DNA of 64,000 nucleotides from Algoriphagus aquimarinus (lineage in GTDB: Bacteria > Bacteroidota > Bacteroidia > Cytophagales > Cyclobacteriaceae), in NCBI RefSeq assembly GCF_900112005.1, contig NZ_FOKK01000001.1:434001-498000 (forward strand), in the 5' to 3' direction. Made by a program: the position numbers and the translations under genes. This document shows, in pieces, positions 47,166 to 54,830 of this stretch (positions are counted from its first letter, which is position 1; the number at the start of each line of letters is the position of its first letter). The notes beneath the pieces are model-generated. The model ran no database searches, was not told where the DNA came from, and worked only from the letters and a program-made list of their open reading frames with translations.

Positions 47166-48965
47166 ATGAGTTACTTATCCTATCCTAGGATCAATTTTTA
47201 CGGTAGATTTTTTACAGATCCATCCACCGTCAATAATGACCCTACCCATTATGAAGTGGATAACACCGTCCCTTCTCCCTGGCAAAACCCGAAAGGGTTA
47301 CATCGATTTCAACTACAGGAATGCTCTGTAGTCTCCACTATTGGAGCCAGTGGCGAAGTATCTGATCCACTGGTAAATCTTCCTTTTGTTACTACAGACC
47401 AACCATCTTCGGCGAAAATTGCAGACATAGATGTTTATCAGCAAGGCGTTCCGACTATTTACGGAATGCAGGTAAGTATCCCTATTTCAGAAGGTGTAAG
47501 TCTCACAGGTTTGGTGGATCCAGCTGTTTTGAACCAACTCTGGTGGGTGGCAGTATTGGCGACGCGCAGCTGGCAGGATTCAGATTATATGATGGACAGC
47601 TTCGGCGGAGATATGAATGCCTGTGGAGTTTACCAATCAGTCATCCGAGTGCCACAAGCTACTTGGCCAGCAGACTCTGTTTCGCCAGTTCTTGCATTGC
47701 TGAAAAGCCAGACGACTTTAGAAGATGGAAATTACCTGATCTCCATGCGATTTGTAGTCGATGGCTATCGCAATGTACCCGAGGATGTAAATTTCCAAAC
47801 GGGTAGAATCACCGGATCCTTGGGGCCAGTGATTGGCTCAGAACCTCGCTATAATCCAGGAGCAAGGCTGCTAGCTGGTAGAACTCAGGATAAAAGTGAT
47901 CCTTGGAATTGGCCAATGTTTAACAATTGCCCTTTTGTCATCGATCAAAACCGAAAGCTTCTAATTCTAGATCTGGCGAATGGCATTTGTAGGCAAAATG
48001 CTGGCGGTGCTCCGGTGGATTTGGGGACTTTGACGGCGAATGTTACGTTGGCGGATAATTCTCAGGTGTCACTAGGCAATGTGGATTATTCCGAATTTTG
48101 TTACAATCTCTATTCTCACATTGTTGAGATGCCTTTGTCAGATGCACAGTTGACTCAGGTACTTTCTGGTTCACTGAGCTTAACGATTTCTAGGACAGAT
48201 ATAGGTCCGCAAATGATTTTCCAAGAGAATATTTTGCAAACAACTATAGAAGTGGAGGTTCGGCCAATCCGTATGTCTGGTTTCCCAGGTACTACCTCTT
48301 CTACGAGTGTATATGTAAGCAGGCTTCAGGAACCATTAGTGGGGAAACAGCTCCAAGTGGATGTGGTGAGTGTGCATGGTAATACTCCTGGAGCAACAGT
48401 TCCACCTAGTAATCCAGGAAATACTCCACAAGCAGATGGCGCTATTGAAGCTGCTATTTCACCCACCGACGCGAATGGGTTTGCTACAGTGACCATCAAT
48501 GTGCTTTCTGATCCAGGCTCACGGACTCCACAGTTAGATGGGCAATTGTATTTCATCAATATCACAGATCCTGAGCAGTTGGTATCTGAGCCTATTTCCC
48601 AAAGCGCCATGATTTCCTGTCTGGTTTGGTCGGCGTATCCAATAAATGAAAATCCAACTTGGCCAGAAATTCAGGAGATATTCGCTGGTTACGTGAAGTT
48701 GTTTCCGGGCATGACAGAGAAGATCAATCTGATCGACTATAATTCCTTCCAGACTTTTGCACTAAACCCTCCATTCGGCTTGTATCAGGCTCCTCCAGGT
48801 CCACTTGGGATTGATGCAGGGGCGATTCCTTTTTTCATGAGTAGAGAAGTCACTGATCCTAGGTATATGCCTGTGACGAGAGATATGTCTCCAGAGCGAA
48901 CCATGACGGTTTTATATTATGTAAAGAATATGCAAGACAATCCTATTACCCCTCCCACCTCATGA
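47166..48965 (+). CDS. Protein of unknown function with VioB-like N-terminal signature
   Basis: The 599-residue product has no signal peptide and few charged stretches; it is rich in Pro, Asn, Ser and Trp. Its opening, MSYLSYPRINFYGRFFTDPS followed by a conserved-looking VNNDP, recalls the N-terminus of VioB-type enzymes (FPRIHFRG) of violacein biosynthesis; no ferritin-like C-terminal domain of that family is visible. The middle carries beta-rich segments, and residues about 385-490 look like an immunoglobulin-like beta sandwich (KQLQVDVVSVHGNTPGATVP). Its end overlaps the next gene by four bases (ATGA), so the two are translationally coupled. I cannot assign a function. Confidence 0.75.
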   Translation: MSYLSYPRINFYGRFFTDPSTVNNDPTHYEVDNTVPSPWQNPKGLHRFQLQECSVVSTIGASGEVSDPLVNLPFVTTDQPSSAKIADIDVYQQGVPTIYGMQVSIPISEGVSLTGLVDPAVLNQLWWVAVLATRSWQDSDYMMDSFGGDMNACGVYQSVIRVPQATWPADSVSPVLALLKSQTTLEDGNYLISMRFVVDGYRNVPEDVNFQTGRITGSLGPVIGSEPRYNPGARLLAGRTQDKSDPWNWPMFNNCPFVIDQNRKLLILDLANGICRQNAGGAPVDLGTLTANVTLADNSQVSLGNVDYSEFCYNLYSHIVEMPLSDAQLTQVLSGSLSLTISRTDIGPQMIFQENILQTTIEVEVRPIRMSGFPGTTSSTSVYVSRLQEPLVGKQLQVDVVSVHGNTPGATVPPSNPGNTPQADGAIEAAISPTDANGFATVTINVLSDPGSRTPQLDGQLYFINITDPEQLVSEPISQSAMISCLVWSAYPINENPTWPEIQEIFAGYVKLFPGMTEKINLIDYNSFQTFALNPPFGLYQAPPGPLGIDAGAIPFFMSREVTDPRYMPVTRDMSPERTMTVLYYVKNMQDNPITPPTS

Positions 48966-50524
48966 AAAGATCAAATCTAGTAATACTTATAGCTGTAGGG
49001 ATTAGTACACTTGCTTTTTCCAGCTGTGCTACCTCTGAGAAAACTGAGGAGAAAGCCAATTCAGATGTCTTAGTATCTAATGCAGCCTTGGACTCTAATG
49101 AAGTAGCGAATGCGTTACCTTTTACCATTGAATTTGTGGAGCAAAACTATGGAGCAAAAGCTGCTTTACCGAGTTTGCAATCTTATGCGAGTGCAATGAA
49201 TCAGGCCGGGGAACTATTCATTGCCGGAGGAAGAAGACAGGGACTACATACCTTTAATCCTGCGCCAGCTAATAATTTTGTAAAAGATAGCGCCAATAAC
49301 TTCTTGTTTATCATAGATCCTGTTGCGGGTGATCAGTGGTCTTTTGATGTGAATCAGTTGGGAGACGAGCTTTCAGCTCCACTTCAATCTACCAATCTTC
49401 AGTCTTATCATGATGAGGCTTCGGACTATATGTATATCGTGGGTGGTTATGGTTGGAAAGCCGATGGCTCAAACATGGTGACATTTGGGACAGTGATTCG
49501 ATTTAAGCTGGAAGATGTATCTGCGGCAATCAAATCGGGCGCTTCTGCCAGTAGTATTAAGTCTATGATGCAGATCGGAAAAGATGATAGACTGGCTATC
49601 ACAGGTGGAGAATTGTTTATGATGAATGGCAGCTTCTACTTGGTTTTTGGACAAAAATTTGACGGTCAATACCGAGCCTTTGGCGGGACAGATTTCACGC
49701 AGGAATATTCTAATCAATTCAGAGTTTTTAGGCTTGACCCTCAAACGCTCAAAGTTACCGCATACGGAGCTACTCCAAATTCTGGTGCAGATCAACCTTT
49801 TCACCGTAGGGATGGAAATATCCTAGAAAGTATAGATCCAGCTACTGGTATGGAGAATATCACAGCTTTGGGAGGAGTATTTCGACCAGGAATTATTGGC
49901 GGCTATGATTATCCGATTTACATTTCTAGTCCATCCGGCGTGGCAATGGATTCCACTATTCATCAGAGATTCAGCCAGTATGAGTGTCCTGTGATTACTG
50001 TTTATAATGAAACTGCTCAGGATACTTCCGTATATCACACCATGTTTGGGGGAATAAGCATGTACTATTATTCCCAGACCCCAGAACAGCGAGCTGCCTT
50101 TGACACGGTAACTGCTCAAGGAAGAAATGACGGTTTACCATTTATCGCAGATATCAGCACCTTCCAGAAATCCAGTTCTGGCACCTATCAGGAATTTATT
50201 CAGTCAAACCCAATTCCTGGAAATAGACTGCTGGGGTCAAGCATTAGTTTTATAGGAAACAGAAGTCTTGAAGCCGCCCTAATGGCTTTTGACAATGGAG
50301 TGATAAGACTGAGTAACGTGCCTACCGGAGAGAGGATTTTGGCTGGCTATATCTATGGCGGTATCGAGGCTCAATATCCATTTCCAAGCATTCCAAATCA
50401 AGGAACCTGGGTTTCCAACACAGTTTTTGCTGTCTACGTGACCAACTCACCGGCTGGAGCGATTCCTGCTAGTTTTGGTAAAAAAGCAAGAAATGGCGCT
50501 CCGCTGACTAGATTACCTCACTAA
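48962..50524 (+). CDS. Lipoprotein of unknown function, possible beta-propeller
   Basis: A 520-residue lipoprotein: the hydrophobic signal ends in LAFSSC, with the lipidated Cys at about residue 22. The mature part has repeated strand-turn units with Gly pairs, such as GELFIAGGRRQG, YMYIVGGYGWK and GSFYLVFGQKF, suggesting a kelch-like propeller. Residues such as HRRDGN and YECPVITVYNE recur at loop positions but no catalytic motif is recognised. It is coupled to the preceding gene by an ATGA overlap and ends at a terminator. The product should sit in the membrane facing outwards, unlike its cytoplasmic partner. Confidence 0.75.
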   Translation: MKRSNLVILIAVGISTLAFSSCATSEKTEEKANSDVLVSNAALDSNEVANALPFTIEFVEQNYGAKAALPSLQSYASAMNQAGELFIAGGRRQGLHTFNPAPANNFVKDSANNFLFIIDPVAGDQWSFDVNQLGDELSAPLQSTNLQSYHDEASDYMYIVGGYGWKADGSNMVTFGTVIRFKLEDVSAAIKSGASASSIKSMMQIGKDDRLAITGGELFMMNGSFYLVFGQKFDGQYRAFGGTDFTQEYSNQFRVFRLDPQTLKVTAYGATPNSGADQPFHRRDGNILESIDPATGMENITALGGVFRPGIIGGYDYPIYISSPSGVAMDSTIHQRFSQYECPVITVYNETAQDTSVYHTMFGGISMYYYSQTPEQRAAFDTVTAQGRNDGLPFIADISTFQKSSSGTYQEFIQSNPIPGNRLLGSSISFIGNRSLEAALMAFDNGVIRLSNVPTGERILAGYIYGGIEAQYPFPSIPNQGTWVSNTVFAVYVTNSPAGAIPASFGKKARNGAPLTRLPH

Positions 50525-50527
50525 ATT

Positions 50528-50569
50528 GAAGCCTGCTTAGTTCTGAACTGAGCAGGCTTCTTTGTGTTT
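50528..50569 (+). terminator. Terminator of the unknown gene pair
   Basis: A 15-position stem (GAAGCCTGCTTAGTT against AACTGAGCAGGCTTC, one mismatch) with a 3-base loop is followed by TTTGTGTTT. Confidence 0.88.
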
Positions 50570-50609
50570 AAACCCTTCTTAATAGCACAAAAATTCGTTA
50601 TTTCGAGCC

Positions 50610-51221
50610 ATGGAATTACAATACCTGCTAGACGGGTTAGCTGAAGGCTTACAGAATATGACTTGGCTGGAAGCTTTTGCAGTATTTTTTGGAATTGCCT
50701 CGGTGTTTTATTCTATGAAGGAGCACATCTGGGTGTACCCGACAGGGATTATTTCCACACTGATCTATGTTTGGATTTGCCTGCAGTACAAGCTGTACGC
50801 CGATATGGGAATCAATGCATATTATTTCGCCATGTCTATATTTGGCTGGTATGTGTGGACTCATCCCAAAGAAGGAAAAGCTGAATTACCCGTCACCTGG
50901 CTTAAAGCTAGTGGTTGGGCAGTTTCAATAGGCATTTTTGCGGTTTCATACTTTATTCTATCGTATGTATTGGTCAATTTCACGGATAGCGATGTGCCTT
51001 ATTGGGATTCTTTTACGACAGCTTCGGCATTTGTAGGGATGTGGTTGATGGCAAAAAAGAAAGTGGAAAACTGGATATTTTGGATTATAACTGATTTGGT
51101 TGCTGTACCGCTATATTTCTACAAGGGCTTAGTTTTGACATCATTTCAATACCTTTTCTTTACTATTTTGGCCATTATGGGATTATTTGCTTGGATTAAA
51201 TCTTCACGAAAAAATGCCTAG
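50610..51221 (+). CDS. pnuC: PnuC-type nicotinamide riboside transporter
   Basis: A 203-residue membrane protein with about seven helices. WLEAFAVFFGIASVFYSMKE and the YPTGIISTLIYVWICLQYKL motif are typical of PnuC, as is WIFWIITDLVAVPLYFYKGL. It imports a vitamin precursor that is trapped by phosphorylation inside. The next gene overlaps by eight bases and encodes a NadR-like kinase, so nicotinamide riboside is the likely cargo, and thiamine (PnuT) is less likely. The leader is short, about 40 bases after a terminator, leaving no room for a riboswitch. Confidence 0.93.
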   Translation: MELQYLLDGLAEGLQNMTWLEAFAVFFGIASVFYSMKEHIWVYPTGIISTLIYVWICLQYKLYADMGINAYYFAMSIFGWYVWTHPKEGKAELPVTWLKASGWAVSIGIFAVSYFILSYVLVNFTDSDVPYWDSFTTASAFVGMWLMAKKKVENWIFWIITDLVAVPLYFYKGLVLTSFQYLFFTILAIMGLFAWIKSSRKNA

Positions 51222-51726
51222 TCTTAAACGAATTTTAATCTTGGGGCCTGAATCCACAGGGAAAAGCACTTTAGCAGAAGATCTGGCTTCCTATTTTGGA
51301 GAACCTTGGGTGCCAGAATATGCTCGAGCATACTTAGAGGATTTGGGTAGAGAATACCGCTATGAGGACATGCTGAAAATTGGCGAAGGTCAAGTCGCTC
51401 TTGAGGATAAAATGGCTAAAACTGCTAAAAAGTATCTTTTTTGTGACACTGATTTGAGAGTTATCCACATTTGGTCGGAGCATAGATTTGGGAAGACTGA
51501 TCCTTGGGTGTTGGGTCAAATTAAGAAAAGGAAATACGATTTGATCTTACTTACAGACACGGATTTGCCGTGGACTCCCGATCCTCAGCGAGAATATCCT
51601 GAGTTGGAAATGCGTAATTATTTTCTTGATCTATACAGCAATCTAGCTAAGCAAAGCGGTTTTCCTTATTACCTCATTTCTGGAAATAGGGATGAACGGC
51701 TCAAAAAAGCAGTTAAAAAGATTTAG
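51214..51726 (+). CDS. NadR-like nicotinamide riboside kinase
   Basis: A 170-residue P-loop kinase: RILILGPESTGKSTLAEDLA at the N-terminus, then EYARAYLEDLGREY and a CDTDLRVIHIWSEHRFG block, matching the ribosylnicotinamide kinase domain of NadR. It phosphorylates nicotinamide riboside to NMN for NAD salvage. The NMN adenylyltransferase half of NadR is absent. The ATG lies inside the last codons of pnuC (eight-base overlap); a TTG nine codons earlier is less likely since the family begins just before the P-loop. Import and trapping are thus coupled. Confidence 0.92.
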   Translation: MPSLKRILILGPESTGKSTLAEDLASYFGEPWVPEYARAYLEDLGREYRYEDMLKIGEGQVALEDKMAKTAKKYLFCDTDLRVIHIWSEHRFGKTDPWVLGQIKKRKYDLILLTDTDLPWTPDPQREYPELEMRNYFLDLYSNLAKQSGFPYYLISGNRDERLKKAVKKI

Positions 51727-51751
51727 TTTTAAGCCTTAACCCTAGTAAGAC

Positions 51752-53278
51752 ATGACTCGAAATATTTTATCCCTTTTTCTTTTGGTGCTCATTTTTTCCT
51801 GCGAAACAGCAGTAGAACAGAAGCCTTCAAAGCCAAATGTTATCCTAATCCTAGCTGATGATTTGGGGTTTGGAGAAGTGGGTTATCAAGGTCAAAAGAA
51901 GATCAAAACTCCGAATATTGATGCCTTGTCTAAAACTGGGATGGTGTTTACTAATCATTATTCTGGAGCTCCAGTTTGTGCACCTGCTCGATCTGTATTG
52001 CTTACAGGCATGCATATGGGACATTCTTACATTCGTGGCAATGATGCCATGAAAGAGCGTGGAGATGTATGGGATTATGCCAAAGCTTCCGCCGATCCCA
52101 ACTTAGAAGGTCAGCGGAATTTGCCTGTAGATACAGAAACAATGAGCAAAATGCTCCAAAGGGCTGGCTATAAAACAGGTATCGTCGGAAAGTGGGGGCT
52201 AGGCGCTCCACTGACCGAAGGAATTCCAAATAACCTAGGTTTCGACTATTTCTACGGGTACAATTGCCAGCGTCAGGCACATAATCTTTATCCAACACAC
52301 TTGTGGGAAAATAAGGAGAAGGTGATGCTGAACAATGAGCTTGTCATCCCTACTACGAAATTGGATGCTGGTTCCGATCCGAATGACCCAGCTAGTTATG
52401 CCAAATATGAGCAGAATGATTATGCTCCAGATTTGATGCATGAGAAGGCGTTGAGTTTTATACAAGAGAATAAGGATGAGCCATTTTTCCTTTACTATGC
52501 ATCTCCTCTTCCACATGTTCCATTGCAGATTCCAGGTTCGGATAGAGAAGGATACATTGCTGAACTAGGTACAGAAGATCCATATGATGGGAAGAAGGGT
52601 TACTTTCCAAATCAATATCCAAATGCTACTTATGCTGCGATGATCACGAAGTTGGATCAGCAGATTGGAGAGATCCGAGCGAAGTTGATAGAGTTGGGGT
52701 TGGAGGAAAATACTATGATCATCGTCACCAGCGACAATGGCCCAACTTATACCGGAGGAGTGGATTTTGATTACTTCGAGAGTTCTGCGCCTTTTACCAA
52801 TGGTTATGGAAGAACAAAAGGATTCGTCTATGAGGGTGGGATTAGAGTTCCCATGCTCGTGAGCTGGCCGGGCACAATCAAACAAAGCACTTCAGATCAC
52901 ATTTCAGTTTTTTACGACATTTTCCCTACACTAGCTGAATTAGTAGGCATGCCTATTTCTGAAGAACTGGATGGTAAAAGCTTCCTTCCAGAGCTATTAG
53001 GCAAGGAGCAGGAAAAGCATGAATATCTCTATTGGGAATTTCCAGAAACGGGAGGCCAGCAGGCAGTGAGAATGGGAAATTGGAAAGCCGTGAGACAAAA
53101 TATAGTGAAAGAAAACAACCTCGATATAGAGTTGTATGATCTTTCAAAAGATATTTTAGAGCAGAATAATATAGCTGCTCAGCATCCGGATTTGATCAAG
53201 AAGTTTGAGGAGATTATGGCAAAGGAGCATGAAGTTCCCGTAGTTAGCACCTTCAGAATGGCTGCCTTGGGCGATTAA
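51752..53278 (+). CDS. Secreted sulfatase (arylsulfatase type)
   Basis: A 508-residue S1 sulfatase. The signal peptide ends in LIFSC, so it is probably a lipoprotein (Cys17). The metal-binding start is NVILILADDLGFGEVGYQGQ. The active-site motif is Cys76-A-P-A-R80, where Cys must be converted to formylglycine by a maturase, not seen in this window. SDNGPTYTGG gives further metal ligands. It removes sulfate from an organic ester, perhaps a marine or plant polysaccharide. It ends 24 bases from the convergent hydrolase gene, with a 12-base palindrome (ATTGCATGCAAT) between. Confidence 0.92.
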   Translation: MTRNILSLFLLVLIFSCETAVEQKPSKPNVILILADDLGFGEVGYQGQKKIKTPNIDALSKTGMVFTNHYSGAPVCAPARSVLLTGMHMGHSYIRGNDAMKERGDVWDYAKASADPNLEGQRNLPVDTETMSKMLQRAGYKTGIVGKWGLGAPLTEGIPNNLGFDYFYGYNCQRQAHNLYPTHLWENKEKVMLNNELVIPTTKLDAGSDPNDPASYAKYEQNDYAPDLMHEKALSFIQENKDEPFFLYYASPLPHVPLQIPGSDREGYIAELGTEDPYDGKKGYFPNQYPNATYAAMITKLDQQIGEIRAKLIELGLEENTMIIVTSDNGPTYTGGVDFDYFESSAPFTNGYGRTKGFVYEGGIRVPMLVSWPGTIKQSTSDHISVFYDIFPTLAELVGMPISEELDGKSFLPELLGKEQEKHEYLYWEFPETGGQQAVRMGNWKAVRQNIVKENNLDIELYDLSKDILEQNNIAAQHPDLIKKFEEIMAKEHEVPVVSTFRMAALGD

Positions 53279-53302
53279 TTGCATTGCATGCAATCTGATT
53301 GA

Positions 53303-54388
53303 TTACCATTTTCCCAATGAAAGCGTAGCCGCTTCTACTAATCTCATCATGTCAGGATGAGCGTTGTTATTTAGGATAATGATGGTTTTGCTTTCTTCCA
53401 AAAATCGAACAATAATCGTGGAGTAGCCTGGATTTCCTCCGGTATGCATGACCATTTTCCCGAAGGGGCTTTGGGGTTTGATCTCCCAGCCAAAACCGTA
53501 ATAGCTGCGGGTACCATCATTTAACTTAAAGGCAATATATGCCTCCTCCATAGTTTCTTTGGTGACGAGCTTCTCTGTATAAAGCGCTTGATCCCATTTC
53601 AACAAGTCCTGGGCACTACTACTTACCCTTCCTGGCCCTTTTCTGTTGCCAAGCCATACGGTGTAATCTGAGGAATGAAATGTATTTGCATTGACATAAT
53701 TGCCATTTTCATCCTTTTGGTGACCTGCAGCAAAAGTCTGAACCTTTGCTTTTTCCTCCAGAGATCTGATGGCAGTATTTTTCATTTTTAGCGGATCAAA
53801 AATCCAAGCTTTAGAAAGTGCTATAAAGTCTTCACCGGTTACTTTCTCTACCAAAGATGCCAGCATGACATAGCCTGTATTGCTGTACTCATATTTGTCA
53901 CCTGGATCAAATGATTTCACAGGAGCATATTTCCGTAAGTATTCGAGAATGTCTTGGTTGCCTGCTACCTTACTTTTGTCCCAATGAGTATCCATGACAG
54001 CTTGATAATCCGGCAAACCGCTGGTATGGGTGAGCAGGTGGCGGATAGTAATATTGGGATAAGGGATTTCTATGTAGTTGGAAAGCTGATCATCAAAATC
54101 CAGCAGACCTTTCTCCTTACATATCATGATCATCATGGCTGTGAATTGCTTGGAAAGCGAGGCTAATTCGAAGATGTCATCTTCATGAAGCAAAATCCGA
54201 TTCTCGTATGTACGCATTCCCATGGCTTCCTCGAAATGAATTTTCCCATTTTCTGCAACGAGAATTACACCTGAAAACCCTTCAGTTTTAGCTCTCTCAA
54301 CGGCTTCTTTTAGGATTTTTTGTTGGGCAACTACATTAGCCTGGAAGGAAACAAGTGCCAAAAGTAAGAATGCGAGGAATCTGTTCAT
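53303..54388 (-). CDS. Class C beta-lactamase-fold serine hydrolase
   Basis: A 361-residue secreted protein (signal peptide ending ANVVAQQ) of the beta-lactamase/esterase family. The nucleophile is Ser77 in SLSK, with Lys80. The second motif is Tyr168-Ser-Asn170, and HTGG (near residue 326) stands for KTG. Most such chromosomal proteins in Bacteroidota act as D-aminopeptidases, esterases or peptidoglycan hydrolases and are not true beta-lactamases. No regulator of the AmpR type is adjacent, which argues against a resistance role. The substrate is unknown. Confidence 0.9.
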   Translation of the reverse strand: MNRFLAFLLLALVSFQANVVAQQKILKEAVERAKTEGFSGVILVAENGKIHFEEAMGMRTYENRILLHEDDIFELASLSKQFTAMMIMICKEKGLLDFDDQLSNYIEIPYPNITIRHLLTHTSGLPDYQAVMDTHWDKSKVAGNQDILEYLRKYAPVKSFDPGDKYEYSNTGYVMLASLVEKVTGEDFIALSKAWIFDPLKMKNTAIRSLEEKAKVQTFAAGHQKDENGNYVNANTFHSSDYTVWLGNRKGPGRVSSSAQDLLKWDQALYTEKLVTKETMEEAYIAFKLNDGTRSYYGFGWEIKPQSPFGKMVMHTGGNPGYSTIIVRFLEESKTIIILNNNAHPDMMRLVEAATLSLGKW

Positions 54389-54439
54389 GACAAGGTGGTT
54401 AGTCAGGAATTTACAAAACCTTTTGCTATTGCACTAATC

Positions 54440-54503
54440 AGGTGCAAAGGCGCTTTATGATTAAAAAGTTGATAGGTATTTGTTATTAGATGTACTTGTT
54501 CAT
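54440..54503 (-). pseudogene. VapC toxin gene scar (N-terminal fragment)
   Basis: The start ATG overlaps the stop of the vapB remnant as ATGA, the usual vapBC junction. The frame opens MNKYI and then stops; shifted by one base it continues LITNTYQLF, which resembles the first PIN motif (LIDTN) with the Asp codon lost. Nothing further is recognisable, so the toxin is inactive and mostly deleted. Confidence 0.5.
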
Positions 54504-54696
54504 GTATACCTGTTTCGTATGCTATCCAGATTCATATCCAAGTCGATTGTCCCCTTCTTTGTTAAGAGTCTTTTCGCTTGATTAGTTTAATTTGCTCTTC
54601 TAACACTTCCTTAACAGCTTGGCTTTTTAGTAGCGCTCCTGTGAGTTCCATTATTTCATCTAATTACTCAGTTGGAATATTTAAAGTCGTCCTTAT
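54500..54696 (-). pseudogene. Decayed VapB-type antitoxin gene
   Basis: The minus strand encodes an antitoxin-like chain in two frames. It begins IRTTLNIPTE, where ATA stands at the expected ATG start. TAA interrupts it at codon 11. LDEIMELTGALLKSQAVKEV and LEEQIKLIKRK follow, the VapB pattern. A one-base deletion then shifts the frame before LLTKKGTIDLDMNLDSIRNR and a stop. Changed start, nonsense codon and frameshift together mark a pseudogene. Family members are short ribbon-helix-helix or AbrB-like DNA-binding partners of PIN toxins. Confidence 0.75.
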
Positions 54697-54777
54697 GGTT
54701 TTTGATGCTAGATGGCATGATTCGAACTATAGGTAACGTATTGATATAAGAGTGTTTCGGTTAAAAAAATCTAAAAA

Positions 54778-54808
54778 GAAAGCCACGGAAAAATCTCCCG
54801 TGGCTTTC
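54778..54808 (-). terminator. Terminator after the M28 peptidase gene
   Basis: The arms GAAAGCCACGG and CCGTGGCTTTC are separated by nine bases, and the minus-strand tail is very T-rich. Confidence 0.88.
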
Positions 54809-54830
54809 AGTATTTACTAAAGGGTTTGGA

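Noticed and set aside
50528..50609. A riboswitch (TPP or NAD type) before pnuC
   Set aside because: After the preceding terminator only about 40 bases remain, too short for a known aptamer plus switch.
53303..54388. An acquired beta-lactamase resistance gene
   Set aside because: It has the class C fold motifs, but HTGG replaces KTG, there is no AmpR-type regulator or mobile element, and such hydrolases are common housekeeping genes.
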